A DNA stretch of 64,000 nucleotides from Anisakis pegreffii. Lineage: Eukaryota; Nematoda; Chromadorea; Rhabditida; Anisakidae. A program made the translations under genes and the position numbers. The stretch covers positions 34,902-98,901 of the forward strand of contig JAPYMA010001250.1 in NCBI GenBank assembly GCA_035041965.1, read 5' to 3'. The notes beneath the pieces are model-generated. The model was not told the origin of the DNA. It saw only the letters and a list, made by a program, of their open reading frames with translations, and made no database searches. Numbering within the stretch: the stretch's first letter is position 1; every line of letters starts with the position of its first letter. Positions 24,272-37,401 of the stretch are shown piece by piece.

Positions 24272-24592
24272 ATGTGGAAACAAAACATTCCTCTTGAAAC
24301 AATAGTCAGTCAACGAAGGAAAAAAATAATTTCGAACTGGCAATTCAAAATTATGGTAGATGTAAAAATACATCTTGAGAGCACCCACCCATCACCATAT
24401 CAAGAAAATTACGAAACTTTTCAATGCAATTATAGAACATTTCAGTTTCAATGGCGATGGTGTTTCGAAGGAAATCAATTTCTTTCTATCAAAGAATGGT
24501 GCCCTCGTTTTAACAGTGGATCGAAAATCAGGGCTGAGGAGAATTTTTTAGCGAACGAAGCAAGCAGCATTGCAAAAGATATGTTCATCTAA
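24272..24592 (+). CDS. Weak ORF, 106 codons
   Basis: The frame starts at ATG or slightly downstream and is AT-rich, with many aromatic residues (FQFQWRWCFEGNQF). No splice sites or homology are visible. It is kept only because of its length. Confidence 0.2.
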   Translation: MWKQNIPLETIVSQRRKKIISNWQFKIMVDVKIHLESTHPSPYQENYETFQCNYRTFQFQWRWCFEGNQFLSIKEWCPRFNSGSKIRAEENFLANEASSIAKDMFI

Positions 24593-24800
24593 CCAAAGCC
24601 AATATATAATCAGTGGAACATTTGTTGAATGCATGTGACCATGGCCAGACAAAAAAAAACTCTTTTGGGAAAAGGCACAAATTTCATGTTATGAGAATCA
24701 TTTGCTTTACGATTAAAGTTCACTCGCATGAATGCATCCACATATAAACGCATTCACAAACAAACAATTGATGCCGTAGGAATACAGTTTAATAAATAGT

Positions 24801-25046
24801 TTAATGATGATTCTGATAAATAAGCGAACGATTTCCTGGATAAAATAATCGACTAGCTTTATGCTGTGTAGCATCATAAATTTTCATTGAAGCCATAAAT
24901 TGTTCAGGAATTTGGTGATGAAGCGCACGCATGCCTTTGAAATGTTGCCGAAAGCATTTGGATATAGAGCCATCTGACGCTCTTTTCAAGGATGCCTCTA
25001 AATCAATGATGGCAAATGCAAGCAGCTGAATGTACTTTCCAGAGGA
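24801..25046 (-). CDS. Probable terminal exon, unknown product
   Basis: After acceptor ATCTATCTAG the minus strand reads 81 codons in phase 0 to TAA: SSGKYIQLLAFAIIDLEASL, then SISKCFRQHFKGMRALHHQI, ending LIYQNHH. It has a helical, basic character. An alternative acceptor (ATTCAG) lies 21 bases further in. Upstream exons were not identified. The frame at 25344-25535 does not offer a donor in the right phase. Confidence 0.5.
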   Translation of the reverse strand, partial: SSGKYIQLLAFAIIDLEASLKRASDGSISKCFRQHFKGMRALHHQIPEQFMASMKIYDATQHKASRLFYPGNRSLIYQNHH

Positions 25047-25343
25047 CTAGATAGATGAAAATGAAATTAATTCGAAAATGAGTTCTTCGATCCTTGCGAT
25101 CTGCAAAGCAACCATCCAGTCAATCTTAATAGGACGATAATTTCTTAAGAAATGGTCAGCGCTGATGTTCAGTTAAAATTTTCAGATACAGCACTCACTA
25201 CCACGTTGAGAATTTCCAACTCATCAGATGTTCAATTGTTCTAGATGACCAAGACTCTTGCATAAGATGATCAATGACAATCAGATGAGTGAAGAAGCGA
25301 TTAACTGGTCAAGGATCAAACACTTCTGTGGCTTCATATGAGC

Positions 25344-25563
25344 CTATAAGCTTGCTCGTCGGTTGATGACTGCTGCTGCCGATGTGTTCCACGGCCAACG
25401 ATCGTAGGATTTAGTAGATGCTGAACAGGACGAAGACGACAGTCCACCGCGCCTTGTTATGCTCGGCATATCCGGTAAGGTCGTGCGGAAAGCGACCAAT
25501 TGCGATTGCGTTGCGCTTTTATACTTGCAAAGCACTGATGATGAATCGATGGGCGGTACACTA
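25344..25563. other. GC-richer coding-like patch, strand unresolved
   Basis: On plus, after a poor acceptor (GATCGTAG), a frame reads DLVDAEQDEDDSPPRLVMLG up to a strong donor GTAAGG. On minus, an ATG opens MPSITRRGGLSSSSCSASTK and 21 more codons, with a TATAAAAG box about 65 bases upstream. An acidic stretch on one strand mirrors a Ser-rich one on the other, so composition cannot decide. One of the two is probably a real exon. Confidence 0.35.
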
Positions 25564-27302
25564 GTATTTTAGTTAATTGGAGGACGGTTGAACAGCGATG
25601 GTTTGTTCAATTGGTGGGATGGATTGACGAGGGGATGTGGAATGGATAGATGTTAAATCATGTGAACATGAAGCATTGCGCAAAAAAAGTGATTTGCAGA
25701 GCAAAACAACGATCATATTGCACTGTAGTGACCAATGCGGTTTCAGCGATACAGCTGTGATATGATTTATGACTGCGGTTTTGAGGTGGTGACTTAATTA
25801 ATTTCCGCAGCTGATTTCACTCTTGCAAAAGGAAGCCTCCTACTGCAGAGAGTTTTGCTAAATTCAAAAATTCGTCCTATTCAATTCTTCATTCCTGTGG
25901 AAATTCGTTTCATTCTCACATTGTATCATTCTCGGTTGAAAATTCGAGCAGATTATGAACATTTTAAGAGGAGTGAAATTATGGTAATTGCTGATTGACT
26001 TCGTTCAGAACAAGAATTAAAGCGAAGCAAAAATGAAAAATGAAGATAAATGAAACCTGCAAAGAAATAATAAACCAATGACTATAATTAACTTTTTGGT
26101 GACAACCAATCAAACATAACTTTTCGTCGAAAGCACAAATACAAGTTCTTCGCGGAAATGCCACTCGCTGGTACGTCATCAACTCGTTGATCTTTTCTCG
26201 ATTCAATTCAAAAGTATCATCGTAAATTACTTAGAGTGGCTACTTAGGGTGGTTTCCAATTTGTACTCTGATTTGTAGTAATCAATTGACAACCATAAAA
26301 ACGTGCCATTCGGTAGTTCTCCGGGTGCAGCACATTAACAAAGAGAAACGAAAGTTTAACACGATTCTCAAGGTGAAATTCCCATTGGAACACTGTGTTT
26401 TCGTCAAATTTTCATCGAATATATAGCAGAACTTAGAAGAATATTCATCATTTTGCGAACAAATCAAATCATCAGTTCAGGAGTGCGATTTAAGTTAATC
26501 TCCTCATATAACATCCTATATCCGCATCTTTGCCTGACAGTTTTTTCGCGGAAGCGCATGACGAATGCTCAAAAAAAATCCGTCACTACCAGTCGTAACT
26601 GTTTCAAAACCACGACAAATCACCGTTTCACTAAAATTTTATCGTAAACACCGGAAAAATCGGAATCATTGACCGATTTTCGCTGATATTTCATTTTGTT
26701 TACTGCGCGTTTACTTTGTTTCATTTTGTCTCTCCTCGAAACTCATCGCCAATGCTAATTGCCTTTCCTAACGTTCAAGGCCAAAAACCGCTTTTTGCAG
26801 TTGTTTTCAATTCGACTCGTCATGTTCAAATTACGGAAACCGCTTTTCTTATTCGAAACATTATCTTAATTCGACCAAAAATCCACACATGCAAGCAAAC
26901 GTTTTTCTCATCTCTGACGAACGGAAAGAAGATGGAACGTTTCAGAGATTAACAAGAGAATTTGGAATAACCATTAATGTCTTCCAGTCTTCTCTCCCAG
27001 CTGCGATACTGTGCTTCATTTATCAATCAAGTGAATTGCTTTCGGGACTATAGAGAATAAGCAATGCGTTAGGACAAATATCAGCACATTCCTATCACTC
27101 ATTTCTATCATTCATATTACTCATCTTTCATCAAATCGCAACAGCTGCCGTTGATTTAAACGTTTTTGCAGAGAAGTTCGTAAAACTGCATGACTCAGTG
27201 CTGCTTACACTTAGCTAAAGTTACTAAATTGTGCGTTAGATTGGGTTGTTGCAAAGAAAAAGTGCTGAACGTAATCAGGTGCTCATTTTTATTTAAACAA
27301 AT
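25564..27302. other. No firm gene
   Basis: Only AT-rich chance frames (25979-26206, 26282-26467, 26716-26952, 27190-27384). The last one overlaps a palindrome and is unlikely to be a gene. Confidence 0.4.
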
Positions 27303-27334
27303 AAAAATGTCTGATTACGTAATCAGACATTTTT
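27272..27334. repeat. Perfect 32-base palindrome with a third related arm
   Basis: The sequence AAAAATGTCTGATTAC followed at once by its reverse complement occupies 27303-27334 with no spacer. Just upstream, GTAATCAG then ATTTTTATTT (27271-27294) forms a second, imperfect hairpin with the left arm of the palindrome. Confidence 0.9.
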
Positions 27335-28043
27335 TAAAACAAACGTCATTATGTAAAACAACTGTAAACGAAGCTCGAGTCTAGATTCGCATCAAAAATC
27401 TGTCTGTTCGAGTTCAATTTGTTTGTGAATTTAGGCATTTATCTGCTGCTGTTCAAGCAACAAAAAATTCTCATGGCTCTGTAAACGAAATATTTCGTAA
27501 ATATCAAAATGAATCAGTTATGACGCCAAATAACAGCAGGCACATGACAGCGCCTTTTCATATTTATATTATAAAATTCAATAAAATGGTCAAATGACAT
27601 TCGAACCGTGCGATCTTATTGAAAGAGTTTGAATAGAAGAAAATTGCTACAATTGCTTAAAAATTACAATTGCTATACAAGTTGTTTGTGTATCACCATG
27701 TGAATGCTTTCAAACTAGCTGACAATTCTTGCAGATCACAAATCGAACAATTTCGCCTAAACTCATGATATTTGGGCACCGAAAGTGTTGCTCAGAATTA
27801 TGCTCAACTTACACATCGCTAAGAAAAAGACACAAATGGTGGTCGAATAAATGAGCACCATACCGAAAACGTACTCTGCTATTACACCAACTGCTTCAAC
27901 GTTTAGGTGTTAAAAAATTTGTGGAGCACATTTATACGTCCAAGCTGGCCCATAAATTTCAATTGAATCTACTTTATTGGTTTTGCAAATATCAGTGAAT
28001 GGCACCATCTGCGCGATATTTTCGGCTTCCAAAGCGTTCACAG

Positions 28044-28205
28044 TCATGCAGATGAATGCAGCTTTGACAAAAAAACGAACGCCATAATTCGATGAGCAAA
28101 GCAAGACATTAAACATTTTTTCTGTTCACAACATATGGATTGGTGGTACTCTGGGAATGCGCTAGGATATGCTTCATCAAATCCAGTGGGATTTGATGGA
28201 ACGAT
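28044..28205 (-). CDS. Probable exon, Cys-containing product
   Basis: Acceptor TTCGCATGCAG is followed by 53 codons in phase 0 to TGA. They read IVPSNPTGFDEAYPSAFPEY, HQSICCEQKKCLMSCFAH and a hydrophobic end. This is the most protein-like of the three overlapping open frames here (others: 27910-28116 minus, 28109-28375 minus). The CC-C-C spacing suggests disulphides. Upstream exons were not found and the product is not recognised. Confidence 0.45.
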   Translation of the reverse strand: MVPSNPTGFDEAYPSAFPEYHQSICCEQKKCLMSCFAHRIMAFVFLSKLHSSA

Positions 28206-29234
28206 CTGCATGCGAACAGCACATCTGACTCTTTTTTCCTGTCACTATAATAAATCAAATGGTGGCTGTTTGGGACTACAAACAAGTATTTCTCATGTGT
28301 TTCATCAAATTTTGCACAGTGCATTTTACTTAATGCAAAAGAACGAATCCAGGCAAAAACATTGCTTGGAGCCATTGAAGTATGTGCGTCGTCATTTAAT
28401 TGCGTTCAACTGTGTGGAATATCAATATCAGAAGCAAAAGCAAACGAAGCCATAAATATGATGTGCATACAAAAGTGGCTAAACGCTCAACTTTGTATGC
28501 ATACTAATTCTGCACAATGTTAAATTGCAATTACGATCATGCTTGCATTAGCCGGCGGTCGTAAGCTACACAATTACTCCATTTATTGGATGGCTAATTT
28601 CATTTCCCATTCAAGTGCTCCATTGAAATTCGATTTAAATGAATCCCTTGAATTCAATTTGTAATTTTTTGAATGACTGCAGCAAGCAAATTTTGAATGA
28701 CTGCAGCAAGCAATTCAATAACTTCCTCGCAAATTTGACTTACATAAAAGATTTTCGCTATTTTTCTCGTCACTTTCAAAGGTTGAAGACCGTTTTTTGT
28801 TTGCGTTATGGAATCTTGATTTCGGTTTGTAGTTTATTGCATATCGATAGAGAACTGCAGTCTGCAGAAAAAGCGCTGTAGTCTGCGAAATAACCAAATT
28901 AATCAAAGAATCTGATTGTAAGAATAAAAATTTTGCAAAGGAAGGAAATTTGTAAATGATTGAGTAACGACACGAACACCAATACATTCAGTCAAAAAAC
29001 TTTCCAGATTGATTAGTGTAAAGTTTTCCGGCAAGAATCACTGAACAGCTGTTCCATCTAAACGCAAACGGCCACTTGGTACGAAATGACCTTTCACTAA
29101 TTGCGTACGTTTAAATTGATCTGATCAATTGAGGAACTTCTAAGAGGATATTTTCTTTCGCTTCACAACAGTATCGTTGAAACGGTTGAACAGTGGATTA
29201 CTTTACTGCTGACGACTGCAGCAGCTCGTGACAA
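28206..29234. other. No firm gene; short tandem duplication
   Basis: A 23-base unit (TTTTGAATGACTGCAGCAAG plus 3) is duplicated in tandem at about 28667-28712. The plus frame at 28135-28455 is antisense to the exon at 28044-28205. Confidence 0.45.
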
Positions 29235-29969
29235 ATGGTTGATGGCAACGAAGTGAATCATCAAAGTGAATTTTCAAAAACTCTTGATGTATCGTATGGG
29301 AGAATTGAATTCGGCGTTTTAAGAAATGGAGAGTCGAAAACTCCAGATAGCATGGTGAGTAAGGACAATCGGCGAACCGGAATGGAATGGAGTTATTGTT
29401 TGAATCAGTGGGAATATCTGAGAAGATGGCAAATCAATGAAGTTTGCGTGATACGAAATGTAAGGACTATAAATTTTCAAATATACTCTTCAATGAACGG
29501 AAAATGATGCGGTTTTTCGAAATTGTGCATGGTAAATTTTGTGATCAGGAAATAAGAAACCGATTGGAGCAAAATACAACTGCCCAATTGGGTTGTTCAT
29601 GCAATTATATACTCTGCATATTTAATCGTTTGGAATCCCTTTGAAACATTATTTGAAATAATCTCACAAATAAAATTTGAAAATGGGGATATGAATGATC
29701 AACTGAAATGTAGAATGATGAGCAGTCTTTTATGCTAAATGTGATTGCTGTTCGTTGTGATGTGCAGCACAAAAGTGCAACGTTAATCTTCATTGATGGT
29801 TTATGTGTTAAGAGACAGACGTATTTCACAGTCAAGTATGCGTAGAACTAGTCAATATAAGGAGACGATAAGAATTTTTGTATGGCAGTATTATTTCTCA
29901 ATGATAACGAACAATTTTTTCCAGCAGTCAAGAAGACGGCATGAACCGAAGCTGCATTTAATCCTATAA
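29235..29969 (+). CDS. Possible two-exon small gene
   Basis: Exon 29235-29354 starts at ATG, reads MVDGNEVNHQSEFSKTLDVS and onward, and ends at a strong donor GTGAGTAAG in phase 0. A candidate second exon 29925-29969 follows TTTTTTCCAG in phase 0 and reads QSRRRHEPKLHLIL before TAA. The product would be 54 residues. Other acceptors could be used instead. Not recognised. Confidence 0.4.
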
Positions 29970-32059
29970 TGTCAACTAATAAAACAACGAGAGCTTAGGG
30001 TGTCATTACTGGAATTCTTGAAAGTGCACAAGTTAGAATGACGATTTATTGGGGCAATCGAAGCGGCCTCCGATGATTTCATTTATTGGTCGTTCAGCAA
30101 TAAAGTGACACCGAAAACGCTGAGAGCACTGAAAATAAATCACGAAAAAATTGCTACTAACATAGACTGGTTAATTGGTAAACGGCAGCGAAGGCGTGAG
30201 TTCGAGGGAATGGTTTACATAACACAGATTACTTACGTTGCGAAGTAGAAGAAGCGATTTCTCATCGATTGATCACGAAAGGATATCAAATTTCTGCTTC
30301 ACAAAATGAACCATACCAGTCCCGAATCAAGGCAATGTCACATGAATTGACCAGTTTATTCATTCATAAATCATCAATAAGGATGATTGAGAATGCAATC
30401 AAGATCGAGTCACGCATTCCGCTTTGTCATTCAGCGATTCCGCAAATTTGTTACTCGAATATCCGTATGGTCGAAAATGATTATCGCATCACTCATTTAA
30501 TCGCATATCCACATATCTGTCGGATATAGTCTACGCTATAGAGAGAACATTTCGTTCGTCTGCAGTAGAATCAGATCAGCAACATCTTTCAATAAACACC
30601 ACATCTTTTAATAAGAATAAGACACACGACATCTTTCAATGCACACAAATTTTTGGGACAAATTTAGAACGGAAAACGGATCACTCGATGAGAATTTCTA
30701 CCCACTCATGAACAAAAAATACCGAGATGTCAGCGAGAAGAAAAAAAGAGGGGAATCGTGGAACAACCAAATGCAAAACATCATGCCTACACGTACTGTT
30801 CAGCATCCTTTCATGGGAATCATTTATAAAGCAATTAAAAGCCATTTTCGTCCTAAATCGTGTGTTGTTACTTCATCAATCCGAACACATCAAATTAAAA
30901 ACGCACAAAAGCAAACAAATGCGTTCAGCAATGTTCCCAACGCATGCGACGAATATGAGAATGTATTATAAAATATTTGCTGATTGTGAGATGTGAATTC
31001 TAAATGAATGCAACAAGCCATAAACAAGCACATGCACACATTGCACATGACATAATCGACTGAATTTATTATGCACCACTCTTCAGAGCGTCGAAGATTT
31101 ATGCAAACCACATTCTCCATTTTTTATCGAGCGAAAGTTTCATCCGAAAATTGAATCGACCCACTGCAAACATCACAAAATTCAACGATGCAATTGATTC
31201 CGTTTCATTCAGCGTTTCACTGACTAAAGTTTTCAGTGCAAACGATTACTGCTGAGGTATCGTTTATTTATGTTGCGTGCTGACAGCACTTCGTCGATTT
31301 CAGAGCGCATTTAATGCATTTACGATTAATGAATTTCTGCATCGTTGAAGAATCGTCGGAAAAAGGCAAATAATCAACCGCACGTGACGACAACTATCAC
31401 CTATTTATTGCATGCACACATTCGCAAAAATTTTGCCTTCGGGCATGCAAAATTTGCGAACGGATGAAATTCTGTTCGTCCCTTCTTTGCAACCAAAAAA
31501 GTCAAAGAAACAACGTACAGATCAATCAATTTTCTAAGATGTTCACAGGAAATGCTTTTGTTCAATTTTTTTTTTGAAATCGTGAATTTAGTGCAAGGTG
31601 CGATGAATTAACTTTTCGAACCGATGAAACGAAAAAAAAAAGAATAACGGAGTGGAAAATTGATGAACGTTAGATCAGAGATAACGAATAATGCGTTCGT
31701 TCGTTCACGAATTAGCCACAGAATCATCAATAACTTAGAATCAGATCATTGATAGAATAACTCTCATCAGCACATTTCATTCTTACTAATTTAACGTCAT
31801 CGAAAATAAATTGACGTCGTTCGTTTTTAGATGACGAAATACTCCATCAGTCACATGTGAAGTGATTTCGGAAAATGGAGCAATAAAAGATTTAATCAAT
31901 TCATTGCAATGCATGTGCCACACATTGCGTGATATCAGTTGCACTTTTGGTGCTTCGAAACTGGTTTACTTGATCGTTTATATATTCATATTATAGCTAA
32001 TCGATCATTCGCCTTTTCTGGGATTCCCCCAATACAACCCAGACAATTTCCCCGTTAGC
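29970..32059. other. No firm gene; one longer ORF
   Basis: A 110-codon plus frame at 30639-30971 is hydrophilic and contains DENFYPLMNKKYRDVSEKKK. It has no splice evidence. The rest is AT-rich with runs of A or T. Confidence 0.3.
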
Positions 32060-32404
32060 ATGAGCGGATTTCACCAGACACATGCAAGGATCTGCGGCTA
32101 TTGGAGCACTTCAATTTTTAACGAATACTTGGGCATTTTTCGGCGTTCAATAATATTTTGCACAAAATATTTGAAGCCTTTTTTACATGTTCCACCTACT
32201 AATCGCAATTCCAGAGGAAGGTTCGCAATATTTTGCTCTCTTATCTCACTATTATCATGGAATATTCGTTCTTTCTCGAAGCTTATAATTGCTTACTGGA
32301 GAGATCATTTGGATTGGAGACTTTTTTGTCGAAAGGGGAAAATTGCTGCCGATAGCATCATGTCTCTGCTGTTTCAACACTTCCCAGCATTCACACATAT
32401 CTGA
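32060..32404 (+). CDS. ORF of 114 codons, possible coding
   Basis: This ATG-initiated plus-strand frame is among the longest here outside the main genes. It ends IAYWRDHLDWRLFCRKGKIA, then a short tail. It is rich in aromatic and basic residues with no clear domain. A +1 frame over its 3' half (from 32289) is also open (LTGEIIWIGDFFVERGKLLP). No splice sites were identified with confidence. Confidence 0.3.
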   Translation: MSGFHQTHARICGYWSTSIFNEYLGIFRRSIIFCTKYLKPFLHVPPTNRNSRGRFAIFCSLISLLSWNIRSFSKLIIAYWRDHLDWRLFCRKGKIAADSIMSLLFQHFPAFTHI

Positions 32405-32507
32405 ATTGCTCGAAGCGCATTTAATTTTCATCACTCAAATGAGTGAAATTATCCGTTGTTCAATGGAAAAGTGTTCAAGCCAATCAGATTTTCTGCATCA
32501 GCAATGA

Positions 32508-35500
32508 CTTCACATCAACTAGTGTGTAAACAACCTCGATAATATCATTCTTAGTATCAATTATTCAATTTCAAAATTTTCGCATTCAAGTTATTCGGCA
32601 AATTTGCGATGTTGATGGATATTTGTGACGTGGAACAAAACGGGGAAAAGGGCATTTAGGACGCCATTATAATGGAGTCAATTGTTGCACACCAATGAGA
32701 AATCATTTCGTATATCATGAATTTCAATAGATGAATTCAATCGAGAATAGAACAATTCCACTTTCATTCGTCTGAACAAAACATAAATGAACAAAAAAAA
32801 ATCGTTCGAAAACATTTTTGTGTTCGTGTCAAGCAATGAAACATTGAAACACATGTTCGATGCATATGAATTCAAGTAAAAATGATCACAAAAACATCAT
32901 GAGAACGACATGATTGTTACAAATACAAAATCATGATAGAATTTCGGTTCAGCCACATGAACACAGCAAAAACCATCACTAATTAATGTGCAACTTTGAG
33001 CTTAGGGACGCAGCTCTGCGATGGTTTTGAAGAGTTGTTTGTGTTGAGAGGCATTACACTCGCAAAAAATCATTCATTTATTACAATTCCGAGACGATTC
33101 ATCTATTCAGCCGATGTCATTTCACAGAAACAATTCTGTATCGGAACAAACAATATTTAAAAGCAATAGTTTATTCAGTCGAGGTTTCACTTGAAATTCT
33201 GTAGTTGTCACTTCGAATTTATGGAAATGTCAATGCACTTATTACACTTTACATTCGTTCGGTAGCTTTTTAATTTGATTTCACTGAATTTTGATCATTG
33301 CCAACACCACTATTTCCATCACGATGGTGCTATTTGTTGAGAAAATAAACAATTTCGAATAAATATTCATTCATACATCAAATCGGTTTGTTTACCACCC
33401 AAATGAACGCTGCTATCTTGGTTTCTACGATAAACTTCATTCTCAACCAGTTTCGCTGAAATAACAGTTATTTGAGCTGTCCTAAACACGTTACTGGGTG
33501 AAAATATAACAAGACTTCAGAGCGGTTGTTCGGAACATGGATTGTAGTGTTTGAGTTGATGAAACTAGTAAACAGTTTCATTGAAAAGAGGTGACAAGAC
33601 ATGAGAGCTTAACATTTACTTTGCTGAATAATTGACATCATCTACTATGCATGTCGTTCACATGCTCAAGGGCTCAGTGCATATGCCGCATGAATTCTCC
33701 AACTGCAATAAAACAAACTGAATCATTGAGGGGATATTAAACGATGGATGAGAAGAGCGATGAACAGATGTATGTTTTCTGTTTCCTTAATTTGTCATGA
33801 AGCGATCAACTGAATTATCTATCGTGCTTATCAACGGATTGATCGACTGAAATCTTATTGAAACTACAATCGATGGGAGCGTTTTGAAAAGAATGCGAAT
33901 TTTTTTGGTTCACATTCGTTCTCATCGTGTTCATTCAGAACAACGAACTGAGGAGAATAAGAATTCAGAATTTTAAAGTAGCAATCGTTTTACAATTCGC
34001 TGTATATTCTTGTTAAAGTGATTTGATGCTCCGAAATTGAATTAACAATCAATCATTAAACGATGCAACGCGATTGAATCTGGAGGCATTGGTATGAAAC
34101 AATTGATCGCTTTTTCTTTTAGTTATGTTTCGAAACAAAACTAAAATTCCCAGTTTCCAAAATAACAGTCATAGTTATGAAGTTTCTTCAGTTTTCTGCT
34201 TTTTTTCTAAATTGGCCTAACTCATCCACAGTTGTCCTTGATTCACTCTGAGAACACCCAGATGTGTCATCGTCAGTTTGCACTCTTATAAACTAAGCAT
34301 GCAACATCGCACGCCATCAACTCGCATTTCAGCGAATCTGGTTCATTTTCCTTCTACGTTGTCTCGTAAGTTCGCTCACTCCTCACTCAAAACATCCATC
34401 AAAAAACATCGGCTTGATGGATCTATGGTTTCATTTGTATTGTTGAATGTTTTTGTCTTTGCAGCCTCAGCCAAGCAATTCCTTTCGATTGGATGAAAGG
34501 AACTGCTCAATGCGAATGCTCTCAGCTTCAGTTTGAATTCTTACGAACCAAAAGAAAAACATCTCGTACGTCTGCACAAAATATTTGATTGCACTGTTGC
34601 AGACGATCACATTCATCAAACAAAAATGATATTTTTCGCTTCGCAGTCGCCGTCTACGATGCCGTCTCTGGATGAAGATGAACACATTCAGAGGATAAGA
34701 ACCGTTTTTTTTTTGTGGTGCATTCAATGTGATCGTTAGACTGGAACAAATGAGACCAACTACAGAATGTATCGTTGACACTGAAAGACTCCCTCTGAAT
34801 ACCGTTTAATTTGTCATCTCATCGCTTTTAAGAGGCAAATGCGGATGTCAGTGTGTTGAACGCTTCAAACATTCACAAAATTCGGCTATCACTCAAATTT
34901 CGGTCATTGATCCTTTCATGATAATGCATCGAAGCTCGATACTTGATGTGTGATTCTCAAAGTCAATTTATTCAGATATTAATGAAACTCAAAAAAGTGG
35001 TGGTAAATACTTTGTGGATTACTCGATGAATTTATTCAAATTAACAGCAATCAGTTTTAATACGTGACGATGCCACACAGCACTTGTATTCATTATTGGG
35101 CTCTTTGATGCCCGAAAAACCAGAAAATATCGCTCATTTTGGACGGATTTTGATTCGAAACGTTAATACGAGACGTTGTTCAGCTACACATCAACTCATA
35201 AATCGGCTAAATTGAGTTGATATTTCGCAAAGGATTAGACCAGTCCGGTGTATTCAGATGTAATTGAACCGATTGATTCGCCGATAGTTACATGTTCTTC
35301 TAGGATGCCGATAGAACTAAAACTGAAGATAAAAGTGTCTTTTGAAAGCGTGATTGCTATGCATTTACATAAGTCGTGTACTGATTCCCGGAAAACATTC
35401 GTGACTGAATTCGTTGATGTTTCGCTAGGCTATGAATAAATGAATTAGAAGCGATCACACACTCTCACAAATGCAACATGCACTCTTTCAATTGTCTGCT

Positions 35501-36802
35501 ATTGAGCAGCGTCTGAAGCAGTCAGTATTCACATACATTCTGGATTCTTATGAATGAACTCTGTAGGCGATCAAGCGTTTCAGATCCTGAAGTTTTTCCA
35601 TAAAACCGATGAAATTCCCTGGATGGCATCATATTTTCAAAGAATTATAAAGAAACGACAGAATTGGCAGCACTCATGATCCACTAATTAAAATCGCATG
35701 CTCCGAATAATTTTAATGTAAACAACTACAATGCTTGAAATGTTGACGACTATAGAAAAAAAAATTGCTCGATGACATTTGATTGAAAATACGAAATACA
35801 TTTATCGTTGCTGATATTTTGCAATTAGACGAAATATTCTTTGTTTGATGTGAGAAAGATGTTGGTGGGTATGAAATTTTTGAATGTCAGTAACCAATCT
35901 CATAAAAGTACTTTCCAGGAAGCACACATCGTGAGTTGATAACACACAATTTAATCATCTCTTAACAAACAACATATGTGACGGTTTTCAATAAGGCAAA
36001 AAATTTCATTAGAGACTGATTCAAACTCTGATTATGGAAGGCTTGGTGATCCGATCTGTCCAGTCATAAGACAGCATAACATAGAAGGAGTATGCTGATA
36101 CGCTGATTAAGTTGCTTCCTCAAGACATTTGTATTGTTGAATTTCCACTCTAAAGATTTCTTTGAATCGTAAACAGAAATGAAATAATCAGCACTGCAAG
36201 TCTACTAATGGAACGACTGCAATACAGATTTCTTTTAAAATTCATCTTGAAAAAGCTTTATTTTCAAGTCATTGCTATCAAAAATAAATTCCAGAATCCA
36301 CTTTGCTGCTGAATAAATAAACAGGTCAACAAAAAACAACGTTAAAAGAATGAAATCCAGGCAAAATTTACTGACCGCTTATGTAAAACTGCTTCTTTTG
36401 TCTACTAAACTACACGGAGTGAATTGATATTGAGAACAAAAATAAATCGGGCAGTACAATTTTCTGAAATCTTCTCTATCTGAAAACATTTTCGAATGGC
36501 TCGTTTGCTGTGAACATGAGATAATACTTCATGAACGGATCAGTGAATGTGATTTAATGAAATCCCAATGGTGCTTGATACGATCACAAATTGGTCAGCT
36601 TTTCTTTGTCACTCAATAGGTTAGGAAATTATACGACAGTACTCCTCGTACAGCTCTTTCAATTGTATCAAGAGAGATGATACATTGCTAACATATTTAG
36701 CCAGTTAATCTGAATTTCACAATGCATTCAGCGATTCGATACTGCTTTCATCCAATACTTTTTCAATCATTTTGTATGCTTGTTGTTTGTTTGTTTGTGC
36801 AG
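32508..36802. other. Long AT-rich stretch with an unresolved exon patch
   Basis: No assignable gene. Around 34299-34536 splice-like signals occur on plus (donor GTAAGT at 34366, acceptor TTTGCAG at 34464), but the minus strand over the same bases also reads protein-like (TEAESIRIEQFLSSNRKELL). A plus frame at 35248-35439 has an acceptor-like CTTCTAG inside it. I could not build a consistent model. Confidence 0.35.
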
Positions 36803-37401
36803 ATCAAACGAAACGGCATCAAATCTGATTCAATTGATGAAATGCCACAAGATTGTGGTTGTTGATAAGCGTCGGCGATGGATTCGATACGCGAATAGTT
36901 TAAAACATCTTACGGAACGAAGATGAACTGAAGAAGTTACATGTTTTCAAGGAAAATGAGAAAATCTGAAGAATTTTTTCTGATTCCGAATTATTGTGTT
37001 CGTGCGTAGACTCGTGAGAGTGCGATAAACCATGCTGATACACAAAAAAAATTGTTGAAATAAAATTTTGACATTTGCAATATAATTCTTCAGTTGTTGT
37101 TATGCGTAACACCTTTTTTTGCTCAACAGAAATTTTCAACAAAAGATTGGGCAAATTGGGCAAGGAACTGATTAAAGCAGTAATTTTATGTATTGCTTAA
37201 ATCGGTTTAAGAGAATCAATTAATGAAATTCTCACGCTTTCGATCCTATAATGTGATTGCTCCGCACGCATTCTACGAGCAGATCAGTTTGAGATTGAAG
37301 TTGGTTTTGTTGAGCGATGTCCGACTTTAGTTCAAATTACAGATGATGATTCAGCTGACAGTGCACTACTTTACGTTCAAGAAAAATTGGCCAATCGTTA
37401 A
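36803..37401 (+). CDS. Gene I: last two exons, unknown product
   Basis: Exon 36803-36857 follows TTTGTGCAG and reads IKRNGIKSDSIDEMPQDC in phase 0, leaving one base at a GTTGTT donor. Exon 37283-37401 follows ACGAGCAG with the two bases needed and reads DQFEIEVGFVERCPTLVQIT through VQEKLANR to TAA. The acidic, GC3-richer second exon is convincing. For the first exon an alternative reading in another frame (HKIVVVDKRRRWIRYANSLK, stop at 36926) is also open and would make it a terminal exon. Upstream exons were not found and no family is recognised. Confidence 0.5.
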
